DNA of 64,000 nt. Origin: Streptomyces sp. CoH27. GTDB taxonomy: Bacteria; Actinomycetota; Actinomycetes; Streptomycetales; Streptomycetaceae. The position numbers and the translations under genes are program-made. Shown here one piece after another: positions 18,898-27,971 of this stretch (positions are counted from its first letter, which is position 1; every line of letters begins with the position of its first letter). Below the pieces are notes generated by a model that had not been told where the DNA came from, searched no databases, and saw only the letters and a program-made list of their open reading frames with translations. The DNA lies in NCBI RefSeq assembly GCF_020181035.1, contig NZ_JAIQYY010000013.1, forward strand, positions 202,562-266,561, in the 5' to 3' direction.

Positions 18898-20106
18898 TCA
18901 GGACCGCTCCGCCACGACCGCCGGATCGTCCAGCACGGACCGGACGACCGAGTGCGCCGCACCCAGCAGCGGGCCCTCCGGACCGAGCCGGGACACGGAC
19001 ACCGGGCAGGCCGGGCCCGCCGTACGGCCCGTCAGCTCCGTCTCCAGGGACGGCAGCAGCCAGGGGGAGAGGCCGGCCAGGGCGCCGCCCAGGACCACCG
19101 TCTCGGGGTCGAGCAGATTCACCGCCCCGGTCAGCGCGATGCCGAGCGCGGCGCCGGCGTCGCGCAGGGCCGCCCGCACGCTCTCGTCGCCCTCCTCTGC
19201 GCGCCCCGCGAGCAGGCCCACCCTGTCCTCGCGCGGCTCCAGTCCCGCCGCACGCAGCACCGCCTCCTCGCCCGCATACTGCTCCAGACAGCCGCGGCCG
19301 CCGCACGGGCACCGCGGCCCGTCCGGCCGTACGGGCACATGACCCAGCTCGCCCGCGAAGCCCCGGGTCCCGCGGAGCAGTCCGCCGTCCACGACGACCG
19401 CGGCGCCGATGCCGATCTCGGCCGACACATGCAGGAAGTCGCGCGGAGTTTCCTCACCGAGCCACAGCTCCGCAAGGGCGCCGTAGTTGGCCTCGTTGTC
19501 CACGGCCAGCGGCCACTCGCCGGGCAGCAGGGCGCCGATGTCGGTGTCGTGCCAGTCGAGGTTCGGGGCGCGGACGACCGTACGGCCGTCCCGGGCCACG
19601 AGTCCGGGGACGGCGACGGCGAGCCCGGCGGGCCACAGTTCCTCTCGCTCCGCCTCGACGACGACCTGGCGCACCAGTGCCGTCAGCTCCGCCGTCACCG
19701 CCTCAGGCGCCCGGCCCCGGTTCGCCCCGCGCCGCACGGCCCGGGTGCGGACCGTGCCGCGCAGGTCGACCGCGCACACCGCGAGGTGGTCGACGCCGAT
19801 CTCGGCGCCGATCCCCGCCGGACCGCGGCCGCTCACCGCGAGCGCCGACCCGGGCCGGCCCACCCGGCCCGGCCGCTCCGGGCCCAGCTCCTCCAGCAGA
19901 CCCCACCGGATCAGCTCGTCCACCAATGTCGACACGGCCGCCCGAGTCAGCCCGATGCGTGAGGCGACCGCCGCCCGGGACAGCGAACCCTCGGCGCTGA
20001 CCGCGTGCATCACGCGGGCCAGATTGCGCCGGCGCATGCCCTGCTGGGTGTCCGGCAGGGCGCGGCCGGTGCCCGGCGGGCGTGCCTTGTGCAGCGGTGC
20101 GGTCAT
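18898..20106 (-). CDS. ROK-family transcriptional regulator (XylR-like)
   Basis: A 402 aa ROK repressor. The winged helix-turn-helix (GSLSRAAVASRIGLTRAAVS, about residues 40-59) is followed by a ROK sugar-kinase-like domain. The zinc motif CPCGGRGCLEQYA and the glycine-rich signature around GELGHVPVRPDGPRC are intact. Such proteins release DNA on binding their sugar, here presumably xylose, because the gene lies 34 bp downstream of xylB on the same strand and opposite xylA. Candidate operator: the inverted repeat at 21662-21692. Confidence 0.92.
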   Translation of the reverse strand: MTAPLHKARPPGTGRALPDTQQGMRRRNLARVMHAVSAEGSLSRAAVASRIGLTRAAVSTLVDELIRWGLLEELGPERPGRVGRPGSALAVSGRGPAGIGAEIGVDHLAVCAVDLRGTVRTRAVRRGANRGRAPEAVTAELTALVRQVVVEAEREELWPAGLAVAVPGLVARDGRTVVRAPNLDWHDTDIGALLPGEWPLAVDNEANYGALAELWLGEETPRDFLHVSAEIGIGAAVVVDGGLLRGTRGFAGELGHVPVRPDGPRCPCGGRGCLEQYAGEEAVLRAAGLEPREDRVGLLAGRAEEGDESVRAALRDAGAALGIALTGAVNLLDPETVVLGGALAGLSPWLLPSLETELTGRTAGPACPVSVSRLGPEGPLLGAAHSVVRSVLDDPAVVAERS

Positions 20107-20140
20107 GCCTGCGTCAATCCTCGGTGTCCGCCGCCCGACG

Positions 20141-21595
20141 TCACGCCTGCGGCCCGGTGTCCGTCCCCCGCGCCAGCAGCGGGGCCGCGTCGGAGAGTAC
20201 CCCGCTGATCCTCTCCAGCGTGGCCTCGTCCCGCTCCACCGCCTCCAGCACCGGGCCCGCGGCTGTGTTCCAGCGACGCGCCACCGCGGCCGGATCCTCG
20301 CCGGTGAGCAGCCCCGCGGCCTGCGCTGCGGCCCCGAGGGCGACCAGTTCCCGGGCCTCGGGCACCTGGACCGGCCGTCCCGACAGCCGCCGTACCGTCT
20401 GCTGCCAGGCCGTTCCCCGGGCCCCGCCGCCGATCAGCAGCAGCGGGGTGCTGCGGTCCGCGTCCTCGTCCAGGACCAGGTCGAGAGCCCCGAGCAGCGC
20501 GTGCACGGCACCGTCGTACGCGGCCTGGAGCAGCTGGCCCCCGGTCGTGTCGTGGCGCAGGCCGTGCAGCAGCCCGGAGGCGTGCGGCAGGTTCGGGGTG
20601 CGCTCGCCGTCCAGGTACGGCAGCAGGGTGACCGAGCCGCCCGGCTCCACCGCCTCGCGCTCCAGCCCCAGCAGCGCCGCGACGCGGTCCACGGCGAGCG
20701 TGCAGTTCAGGGTGCAGGCCAGCGGCAGCCAGTCCCCGTGCGCATCGGCGAAGCCCGCCACCGTGCCCGTCGGATCGGCCGGGCGGTGCGTGGAGACGGC
20801 GTACACCGTGCCGGACGTGCCGAGGCTGAGCACCGGGGTGCCCGGGCGCAGACCGAGACCGAGCGCCGCCGCCGCGTTGTCGCCGGTGCCAGGGGCGACC
20901 AGTGTGCCCTTGGAGAACGGCAGGTCATGGCTGTCACGCACGGTGCCGGCCACCTCGCCCGGCCGCACCAGGCGGGGCAGCAGCGCCGGGTCGAGACCGA
21001 TGTGCGCGAGGGTCTCCTCGTCGTAGCCTTCCGTTCCGGACGCCCACCAGCCGGTGCCTGAAGCGTCGCTGCGGTCGGTGGTGCCCTGCCCGGTCAGGCG
21101 CTCGGTGAGGTAGTCGTGGGGGAGCCGTACCGCCCGGGTCGCGCGGACCGCCTCCGGCTCGTGCTCGGCCAGCCACGCCCACTTCGTGACGGTGAACGAC
21201 GCGCCGGGCACGCTGCCGGTGCGCTTCGCCCAGGCCTTCGGCCCGCCCAGTTCGTCGACCAGCCGGCGGGCCTGCGGCGCCGAGCGGACGTCGTTCCACA
21301 GCAGCGCCGGACGCACCGGCTCGCCCCGCTCGTCCAGGGTGACCAGGCCGTGCTGCTGGCCGCCGACCGACACCGCCGCCGCTTCGTGCGCGGCGTCACC
21401 GCACTGGCTGAGCGCCTCGCACAACGCGTCCCACCATTGACGCGGATCACTCTCCCGGCCCGCGCCCGAGGACACGGTGTGCGGCGCCTGGCCACTCGCC
21501 ACCACCTGCCCGGTCGACGCGTCGACGACCAGCGCCTTCGTGGACTGGGTGGATGTGTCCACGCCGACGACGAGCGGACCCTCGGCTGCTGACAT
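20141..21595 (-). CDS. xylB: Xylulokinase
   Basis: A 484 aa FGGY kinase that phosphorylates D-xylulose to xylulose 5-phosphate, feeding the pentose phosphate pathway. The N-terminal motif VVGVDTSTQSTKALVVD, the substrate loop SVGGQQHGLVTLD and the phosphate motif LSLGTSGTVYA are present, as is the FGGY-like segment PLLLIGGGARGTAW. Start ATG 21595 has GGAGAG about 8 nt upstream; an upstream in-frame ATG would overlap the xylA promoter and is rejected. Divergent from xylA (121 bp apart) and followed by the ROK regulator. Confidence 0.96.
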   Translation of the reverse strand: MSAAEGPLVVGVDTSTQSTKALVVDASTGQVVASGQAPHTVSSGAGRESDPRQWWDALCEALSQCGDAAHEAAAVSVGGQQHGLVTLDERGEPVRPALLWNDVRSAPQARRLVDELGGPKAWAKRTGSVPGASFTVTKWAWLAEHEPEAVRATRAVRLPHDYLTERLTGQGTTDRSDASGTGWWASGTEGYDEETLAHIGLDPALLPRLVRPGEVAGTVRDSHDLPFSKGTLVAPGTGDNAAAALGLGLRPGTPVLSLGTSGTVYAVSTHRPADPTGTVAGFADAHGDWLPLACTLNCTLAVDRVAALLGLEREAVEPGGSVTLLPYLDGERTPNLPHASGLLHGLRHDTTGGQLLQAAYDGAVHALLGALDLVLDEDADRSTPLLLIGGGARGTAWQQTVRRLSGRPVQVPEARELVALGAAAQAAGLLTGEDPAAVARRWNTAAGPVLEAVERDEATLERISGVLSDAAPLLARGTDTGPQA

Positions 21596-21661
21596 CGGGC
21601 TCTCCTCTTCCGCGGATGTGCGGTATCTGCATCTTGTCTCTTCCCAGCGGTGCGCGGGCAT

Positions 21662-21692
21662 ACTAATTTGTAAACGGCCATGACGAAATAGT
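21662..21692. promoter_or_regulatory. Candidate ROK operator between xylB and xylA
   Basis: ACTAATTTG (21662-21670) and CGAAATAGT (21684-21692) form an inverted repeat matching at 7 of 9 positions around a 13-bp spacer. It is an A+T-rich island in otherwise G+C-rich DNA, ending 24 bp before the xylA start. ROK xylose repressors bind A+T-rich inverted repeats, so this is the best operator candidate. Confidence 0.5.
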
Positions 21693-21716
21693 CGCAACGC
21701 AGCAAGGAGCCGCGGC

Positions 21717-22883
21717 ATGAGCTACCAGCCCACCCCCGAGGACAGGTTCACCTTCGGCCTGTGGACCGTCGGCTGGCAGGGAAGGGACCCGTTCGGCGAC
21801 GCCACCCGACGCGCCCTCGACCCGGTCGAGACGGTCCAGCGCCTGGCCGAGCTGGGCGCCCACGGGGTGACCTTCCACGACGACGACCTGATCCCCTTCG
21901 GCGCCTCGGACACCGAGCGCGAGTCGCACATCAAGCGGTTCCGGCAGGCCCTGGACGCCACCGGCATGACCGTCCCGATGGCCACCACCAACCTCTTCAC
22001 ACACCCCGTCTTCAAGGACGGCGCGTTCACCGCCAACGACCGCGACGTACGCCGCTACGCGCTGCGCAAGACCATCCGCAACATCGACCTCGCGGTCGAG
22101 CTGGGCGCCAAGATCTACGTCGCCTGGGGCGGACGCGAGGGCGCCGAGTCCGGCGCCGCCAAGGACGTACGCGCGGCCTTGGACCGCATGAAGGAGGCCT
22201 TCGACCTCCTCGGCGAGTACGTCACCGCCCAGGGCTACGACCTCCGGTTCGCCATCGAGCCCAAGCCGAACGAGCCGCGCGGCGACATCCTGCTGCCCAC
22301 CGTCGGACACGCCCTGGCCTTCATCGAGCGGCTGGAGCGCCCCGAGCTGTACGGCGTCAACCCTGAGGTCGGGCACGAGCAGATGGCCGGCCTGAACTTC
22401 CCGCACGGCATCGCGCAGGCCCTGTGGGCGGGCAAACTGTTCCACATCGACCTCAACGGCCAGTCCGGCATCAAGTACGACCAGGACCTGCGGTTCGGCG
22501 CGGGTGACCTGCGGGCGGCGTTCTGGCTGGTCGACCTGCTGGAGAGCGCCGGCTACGCGGGTCCCCGGCACTTCGACTTCAAGCCGCCGCGGACCGAGGA
22601 CCTCGACGGCGTGTGGGCGTCGGCGGCGGGCTGCATGCGCAACTACCTGATCCTGAAGGAGCGTTCGGCCGCCTTCCGGGCCGACCCGGAGGTCCAGGAG
22701 GCGTTGCGTGCCTCCCGGCTGGACCAGCTGGCGCAGCCGACCGCCGCCGACGGCCTGCAGGCCCTGCTCGCCGACCGCACGGCCTTCGAGGACTTCGACG
22801 TGGAGGCGGCCGCCGCACGCGGCATGGCCTTCGAACGGCTCGACCAGCTGGCGATGGACCACCTGCTCGGGGCGCGTGGCTGA
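21717..22883 (+). CDS. xylA: Xylose isomerase
   Basis: A 388 aa enzyme, exactly the length of Streptomyces xylose isomerases. It interconverts D-xylose and D-xylulose in the cytoplasm with two divalent metals. The catalytic His54 is in TFHDDDLIPFG. Metal ligands lie in FAIEPKPNEPRGD (Glu181), VGHEQMAGL (Glu217, His220 region) and FHIDLNGQ, with the last in RHFDFK. ATG 21717 follows AAGGAG at 21704-21709. With xylB it forms the two-step xylose entry route. Confidence 0.98.
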   Translation: MSYQPTPEDRFTFGLWTVGWQGRDPFGDATRRALDPVETVQRLAELGAHGVTFHDDDLIPFGASDTERESHIKRFRQALDATGMTVPMATTNLFTHPVFKDGAFTANDRDVRRYALRKTIRNIDLAVELGAKIYVAWGGREGAESGAAKDVRAALDRMKEAFDLLGEYVTAQGYDLRFAIEPKPNEPRGDILLPTVGHALAFIERLERPELYGVNPEVGHEQMAGLNFPHGIAQALWAGKLFHIDLNGQSGIKYDQDLRFGAGDLRAAFWLVDLLESAGYAGPRHFDFKPPRTEDLDGVWASAAGCMRNYLILKERSAAFRADPEVQEALRASRLDQLAQPTAADGLQALLADRTAFEDFDVEAAAARGMAFERLDQLAMDHLLGARG

Positions 22884-23034
22884 ACGGCCCCACGCGCGCG
22901 TGCCGTTACCGGGGCGTGAGAAGGGGCCGGGGGCGAACGGCGGTGACGTGAGCCGCTCGCTCCCGGCCCTCATCGAGTTCCGCGGAGCCGCCGGAAAACC
23001 GGTCACAGCCCCTCGGGCCCGTGCCGGGTCAAGC

Positions 23035-23070
23035 GCCTTCGCCCGCGCGGAGACCTGCACGCGCGAAGGC
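23035..23070. terminator. Candidate terminator hairpin between xylA and the SWIM gene
   Basis: GCCTTCGC (23035-23042) pairs with GCGAAGGC (23063-23070) around a 20-nt loop, in the convergent gap between xylA and the next gene. There is no clear U-tract, as is common in Streptomyces. Confidence 0.4.
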
Positions 23071-23086
23071 AGTCCGGCGACGACAG

Positions 23087-24427
23087 TCAGAATTCGTTGT
23101 CCACCGCCGACTTCGTGCCAGACGGCGCCACGGCCGGAGCGGCCTCCGGGTCCGTGCCGGTACGAGCCACGGTGAGAGCGGCGGCCGGGTCGTCGTCCGG
23201 CCCGCTCACCGGGATCCAGTGGCCGGCCTCGGCGCGATACGGCCACCAGCGGCCGTCGGCGTCCAGGCGCAACTGAACGCCTTCGCCGGCCACGGTCCAC
23301 CGGTTGCCGCTCCGGTCGAACGACGGCTCCTCGCCCTCCTCCCAGGCCGCGTCCAGCACCACGCGTGCGCGTGCGAGCGCCGCGCCTTCCACCGGCCGCT
23401 CCTCGTCGAGCACGGCCAAGGCCACCGCACCTCCGGCGCGCCAGGCCCGGACCGCGGCCGTCAACCCTTCGCGGCTGCGCCCTGACCCTTCGGCGAGCCG
23501 CTCGGTGACGGCACCGACGGGCGCTTCGCAGGCAAGGCGTACGGCGTCCTGTGCGGCGGTTGCAGCGGTTGCGGTGGTGGTGGAGCCGCCCTGCGGGTCG
23601 CCGCGAAGGATCTCGGCGAGCAGCCGGTATGCCTCCACGGCAGTGCGGCCCGCCAGGTGCCCCAGAGCCACAGGATCGATCGCGGGTGGCGCTGCCGCAC
23701 CGGTGTCGAAGGATGGCGGCGTGCCGGGCGTCCGGGGCAGCCCGGGCAGCTCGGGCAGCGGTGGCAGGATGTCCCCGGCCGCCCACGCCCGCGCCGCGTC
23801 CACACCCTCGGGTCCGGGCGGGGTGACTTCGGCGTGGGGTGCGGTACTGCGCACCTGCAGCTCCGTCAGAAGCACATCCCTTTCCCGCCCGCGCAGCAGC
23901 AGGAGCAGCAACGGATCGTCGTCCAGCAGACGCGCGACCTGGTGGCACAGCGCTGCCGTGTGTCCGCAGTGGTCCCACGTTCCGCAGTCGCAGGCGGGCT
24001 CCAGCTCCCCGAGGCCCGGCAGCAGCTCGATCCCGCTCACCGCGGCGTCCTCGATCAGGTGCCGGGGAAGCTCCCGGTCGAACAGCGCGGCCATGTGCCC
24101 GGCCTCCTCCACGGCCAGGTCCAGGAACCGCGCCCACTCCTCCTCGGACAGCACCGGCACCAGGACGTCGGCCCGGTGGGCGGCACCTCCGGGCTCCCGT
24201 ACGACTGCCGTGACCCGGCCCGGACGTACGGTCGTCGCGCCGACGCCGCCCGCGCGCGCGAGCCGGCGTCCCGCCTTGACCGCCGCGCCGTCCAGGGCTG
24301 CGTCCTCCAGGGCCCGCAGCCAGGCGCGCCCCCACCAGCTCCGCGCGAATCCGCCCCCACGCACCGGGGGTTGCGCGGCGAACGTGCGACCGGCCACGCG
24401 CGTGTGCTCGTCGTCGTAAGGGCTCAT
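23087..24427 (-). CDS. SWIM zinc-finger protein
   Basis: A 446 aa cytoplasmic protein. The SWIM motif ACDCGTWDHCGHTAALCHQV (about residues 143-162) supplies the CxCx(n)CxH zinc ligands, a fold used for nucleic-acid or protein binding. The N-terminus ARSWWGRAWLRALEDAALDG is typical of the SWIM partners of actinomycete SNF2 proteins. The rest is alanine-rich and ends in a WWPYRAEAGHWIPV-type segment. ATG 24427 overlaps the SNF2 stop by 4 nt, so the two are co-translated and likely act in one complex. The biological role is not established. Confidence 0.92.
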   Translation of the reverse strand: MSPYDDEHTRVAGRTFAAQPPVRGGGFARSWWGRAWLRALEDAALDGAAVKAGRRLARAGGVGATTVRPGRVTAVVREPGGAAHRADVLVPVLSEEEWARFLDLAVEEAGHMAALFDRELPRHLIEDAAVSGIELLPGLGELEPACDCGTWDHCGHTAALCHQVARLLDDDPLLLLLLRGRERDVLLTELQVRSTAPHAEVTPPGPEGVDAARAWAAGDILPPLPELPGLPRTPGTPPSFDTGAAAPPAIDPVALGHLAGRTAVEAYRLLAEILRGDPQGGSTTTATAATAAQDAVRLACEAPVGAVTERLAEGSGRSREGLTAAVRAWRAGGAVALAVLDEERPVEGAALARARVVLDAAWEEGEEPSFDRSGNRWTVAGEGVQLRLDADGRWWPYRAEAGHWIPVSGPDDDPAAALTVARTGTDPEAAPAVAPSGTKSAVDNEF

Positions 24428-27297
24428 CGCGCCTCCCCGCGCAGTTCCACCAGTGCCGCCAGCTCCGCGTCCGTCAGCTCCGTCAGCGCCGTTTCACCGG
24501 TGGTGAGCACCGCGTCCGCCAACTCCCTCTTGCGGGCGAGCATGTCCGCGATCCGGTCCTCCAGAGTGCCCTCGGCGATCAGCCGGTGGACCTGCACCGG
24601 ACGGGTCTGCCCGATGCGGTAAGCACGGTCGGTCGCCTGCGCCTCGACCGCGGGGTTCCACCAGCGGTCGTAGTGCACGACATGCTCGGCCCGGGTGAGG
24701 TTCAGGCCTGTCCCGGCGGCCTTCAAGGAGAGCAGGAACACCGGCACTTCACCGTCCTGGAAACGCCGTACCAGCGTCTCGCGCGCGGGGACCGGGGTCC
24801 CGCCGTGGAGCAGCAGCGACGGCACGCCGCGGGCGGCCAGATGGCGTTCGAGCAGGCGGGCCATGCGCACGTACTGCGTGAAGACGAGCACGCCCGAACC
24901 CTCCGTGAGGATCGTGCCCAGTAGTTCGTCCAGCAGCTCCAGCTTTCCCGAACGGCCGGCGAGCCGTGGATCGTCCTCCTTGAGGAACTGCGCCGGGTGA
25001 TTGCAGATCTGCTTCAGGCCGGTCAGCAGTCGCACGATCAGGCCCCGGCGGGCCATGGGGTCGGCAGCCGCGATCCGGTCCAGCGTCTCGCGGACCAACG
25101 CCTCGTACAGGCCTGCCTGTTCGGGCGAGAGAGGGACCGGGCGGTCGCTCTCGGTCTTCGGCGGGAGCTCGGGGGCGATGCCGGGGTCCGACTTGCGCCG
25201 TCGCAGCAGGAACGGTCGCACGAGCTTCGACAGCCGCTGCGCGGCGGCCGGGTCGAGGCCCCCCTCGACCGGCTGCGCGTACCGGGCTCGGAAGGCGCCG
25301 AGGCGGCCGAGCAGGCCGGGGGTCGTCCAGTCGAGGATCGCCCACAGCTCCGTGAGATTGTTCTCCACCGGAGTGCCGGTGAGGGCCACGCGCGCGCGTG
25401 TGCCGAGGGAACGCAACGCTCGCGCGGTCGCCGAGTAGGGGTTCTTCACATGCTGCGCCTCGTCGGCCACGACCAGGCCCCAGGGCACCCCGGCGAGCCG
25501 TTCGGCGTCCAGACGCATCGTGCCGTACGTCGTCAGCACGAACTCCCCGGCCGCGACGGAGCCGAGATCGCGCGCGGGCCCGTGAAACCTGCGCACCGGC
25601 AGGCCCGGGGCGAACCGCTCGATCTCGCGCTGCCAGTTGCCGAGCAGGGAGGCCGGGCAGACGACGAGCGTGGGACCGGCGGCCGAGGCATCCGTCTGCC
25701 GGTGCAGATGCAGGGCGATCAGCGTGACCGTCTTGCCGAGACCCATGTCGTCGGCCAGACAGCAGCCCAGACCGAGGGACGTCATGCGCGCCAGCCAGTC
25801 GAGACCGTGCAGCTGGTAGTCCCGCAGTGTGGCGGCGAGGCGCGGGGGCGGTCCGACGACGCGCACCGGTTCGCTGTCCGTGAGCCGTTCCCGCAGCTGC
25901 TCCAGCCAGCCCGTCGAGCGCACGCCGACCTGCTGTGCGTCGGCTTCCGCCGAGCCCGTCAGAGCGGCGGCCAGCGCCTCGACGGCCGTGACGGGACGGT
26001 CCTGCCGCATCCGGGCGCGGTCTGCCTGCCGTGGGTCGACCAGGATCCACCCGTCGTGCAGCCGCACCAGGGGCCGCTCGGCCTCCGCCAGCCGGTCCAG
26101 CTCCGCCCGGGACAGCTCCCGCCCGCCCAGCGAAAAGCCCCACGAGAACGCGACCGTCGTGTCCGCCGACAGGAGCGCCGAGGGAGCCGGGGCTTTTCCG
26201 GGACCGGCCGTGCCGTCGTCCCGCGGTCCGATCGTCGCGTGCACGGTGAGGTCGCGGGACAGCTCCCTCGGCCAGTGCACGTCGACCCCCGCCGCGGTCA
26301 GCGCCCGGGTGCCCTCGCCCAGCAGTTCGACGATCTCGTCGTCGGCGAGGTCCACAGCGTCCGGTACGGCGGAGGAGAGCAGCGGCGTCAACGGCGGCCA
26401 GGCGCGGACAGCGCGGCGCAGCGCCAGCAGCGCGTCCGCACGCGCGCGTGCACCGTACGTCTCGTGCGTGTGCCCGGCACCGGTCCACAGGCTTACGGCG
26501 TCCAGGACGTCCGTCGCCCCGCTCGGACCGTGCACTTGCAGTACCGCGCGAAACCGGACTCCGCCGTCGTCCCGCGCGGTGGCGTCCTCGTCGAGACCGG
26601 AGATCTCCATGCGCAGCGACAGCCTTACGCCCGCGTCGTGGCCGGCGGCGATGTCGTCCGCCCAGGCCCGCAGCTCGGGCAGGCGCAGCGGCTCGGTCGC
26701 CGCGTACGCGGGGCCGCCGGTCACCAAGGGGGCCGCGGGCGAGCGCGGGAGTACGTCGGCGAGCGCGTCGAGGAAGGCGCGCAGCAGCCGCTCCGGGTCG
26801 GGCAGCCGGGTCGGCTCCGCGGCCGTGAGCGGTACCGCGTGAGCCTCCGGTGGCATGGCGGCGGCGAGTTCGCGGACCAACTCCGCGTCCCGGGCGGACA
26901 GTGGGCCCACCCGCCAGGCGTCGTGATCGCCCGGGGAGAGACCCGGCAGAATCAGGCCCCGCGCGAGGAAATGCAGGGCCAGTTCCCAGGCGGCGCGCCA
27001 GAAATGGGCCGAGCGGTGCCCCTGCGACAGCGCACGCGTGCGCGTGAGCATCGACAGGGCACTGGGTATGGGCAGCAGAAGCGCGGTCGTACGGACCTGT
27101 TCGACACTGCCGTCCGCCGCGGGCAGCGCGATGTCCAGCTCCGCCGCGCAGCCGTCGGCGACGGCGGGCAGGGCTTCACCGTCCCAGCGCCAGAAGGCGA
27201 ACCGGCCCGCGCGAGCCGGGTCGGACGGCAGGAACACGGCGCAGCAGCAGGCCAGTTCGGCCAGTTCGGAGGGCGGTTCCGTGGGAAGAGTCTGCAC
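24424..27297 (-). CDS. SNF2-family DNA-dependent ATPase/helicase
   Basis: A 957 aa Swi2/Snf2 protein that should translocate on double-stranded DNA using ATP. The N-terminal third is an alanine-rich SNF2-associated region. Motor motifs follow: Walker A in LADDMGLGKTVT, the DEAQ box in VVADEAQHVKN, LTGTPVENN, and the C-terminal lobe with VLVFTQYVRMARLLERHL and RAYRIGQTRPVQVHRL. GTG 27297 is chosen because GAGGAG (27310-27315) is 12 nt upstream and the homologous region starts there; an ATG at 27405 is possible. Coupled to the SWIM gene. Confidence 0.92.
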   Translation of the reverse strand: MQTLPTEPPSELAELACCCAVFLPSDPARAGRFAFWRWDGEALPAVADGCAAELDIALPAADGSVEQVRTTALLLPIPSALSMLTRTRALSQGHRSAHFWRAAWELALHFLARGLILPGLSPGDHDAWRVGPLSARDAELVRELAAAMPPEAHAVPLTAAEPTRLPDPERLLRAFLDALADVLPRSPAAPLVTGGPAYAATEPLRLPELRAWADDIAAGHDAGVRLSLRMEISGLDEDATARDDGGVRFRAVLQVHGPSGATDVLDAVSLWTGAGHTHETYGARARADALLALRRAVRAWPPLTPLLSSAVPDAVDLADDEIVELLGEGTRALTAAGVDVHWPRELSRDLTVHATIGPRDDGTAGPGKAPAPSALLSADTTVAFSWGFSLGGRELSRAELDRLAEAERPLVRLHDGWILVDPRQADRARMRQDRPVTAVEALAAALTGSAEADAQQVGVRSTGWLEQLRERLTDSEPVRVVGPPPRLAATLRDYQLHGLDWLARMTSLGLGCCLADDMGLGKTVTLIALHLHRQTDASAAGPTLVVCPASLLGNWQREIERFAPGLPVRRFHGPARDLGSVAAGEFVLTTYGTMRLDAERLAGVPWGLVVADEAQHVKNPYSATARALRSLGTRARVALTGTPVENNLTELWAILDWTTPGLLGRLGAFRARYAQPVEGGLDPAAAQRLSKLVRPFLLRRRKSDPGIAPELPPKTESDRPVPLSPEQAGLYEALVRETLDRIAAADPMARRGLIVRLLTGLKQICNHPAQFLKEDDPRLAGRSGKLELLDELLGTILTEGSGVLVFTQYVRMARLLERHLAARGVPSLLLHGGTPVPARETLVRRFQDGEVPVFLLSLKAAGTGLNLTRAEHVVHYDRWWNPAVEAQATDRAYRIGQTRPVQVHRLIAEGTLEDRIADMLARKRELADAVLTTGETALTELTDAELAALVELRGEAR

Positions 27298-27618
27298 AGG
27301 GATGGCGCACTCCTCAAATTTGACTACCTGTCTCGGAGTCGCCGAGGGTACAGGAAACGCCCAGCGCAACCCCTCATGCCGATGCCGTGATCCGCGCCAC
27401 TTCACAATCTGTTCGACCGGTGGCCGTCGTCAGCGGACGACATCGCATCGCGCGGCCGACAACGGGCTCGTGGCGGAGCGGTACTGCGAGCAGAGCCCAG
27501 GCGCGACCATTAGGGGGCGGGCCTCGGGGATGTCTCAGGGTCGGGGCCCGGAACCGCGGGGAGCCCGGGGCCGTTTTCTGAGCAGAGAGCGGCAGTGGCC
27601 GCGAAGGAGGCGACGCTC

Positions 27619-27801
27619 ATGTCCAAGAACGCGAAGATCGCTGCTGGAGGTGTGGCGGTCGGGCTGATCCTGCTGATATGGCTGCCCTGGTGGGTGGCGT
27701 TCCTGATCGTGGTCGGAGTCCCGGTGGCCGCGTATCTGGCCCTGGACCCCTCACAGCGGCGCAGGCTCCGCAGGGTGACGCGCAAGGAACTCGGCCGCTG
27801 A
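27619..27801 (+). CDS. Small single-pass membrane protein, 60 aa
   Basis: ATG 27619 has AAGGAGG 9 nt upstream, so it is preferred to an in-frame codon at 27595. The product begins MSKNAKIAAGGVAVGLILLI. Two closely spaced hydrophobic segments (residues 8-22 and about 24-38) precede an arginine-rich cytoplasmic tail (SQRRRLRRVTRKELGR). No catalytic motif is present. The positive-inside tail suggests a membrane anchor or small stress/envelope protein; function unknown. Monocistronic, ending at a strong terminator. Confidence 0.8.
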   Translation: MSKNAKIAAGGVAVGLILLIWLPWWVAFLIVVGVPVAAYLALDPSQRRRLRRVTRKELGR

Positions 27802-27891
27802 GGCGTTCGGCGGCGGACGGTCCACCACACCGGCTCGCACGGATGCCGGCGGCAGGAGCGGGTTGCACGACCCCCCGGCACGGCCCTGACG

Positions 27892-27930
27892 GCCCCGTGG
27901 CCGCGCTGTCCCGCAGCGCGGCCACGGGGC
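27892..27930. terminator. Strong bidirectional terminator hairpin
   Basis: A perfect 17-bp stem (27892-27908 with 27914-27930, CCCCGTGGCCGCGCTG core) closes a 5-nt loop. It sits between two convergent genes and would terminate both. Confidence 0.8.
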
Positions 27931-27971
27931 GGGTGAGCGCGCGACCGGTGGCAGCCGAGGGCTGCCCGGTT

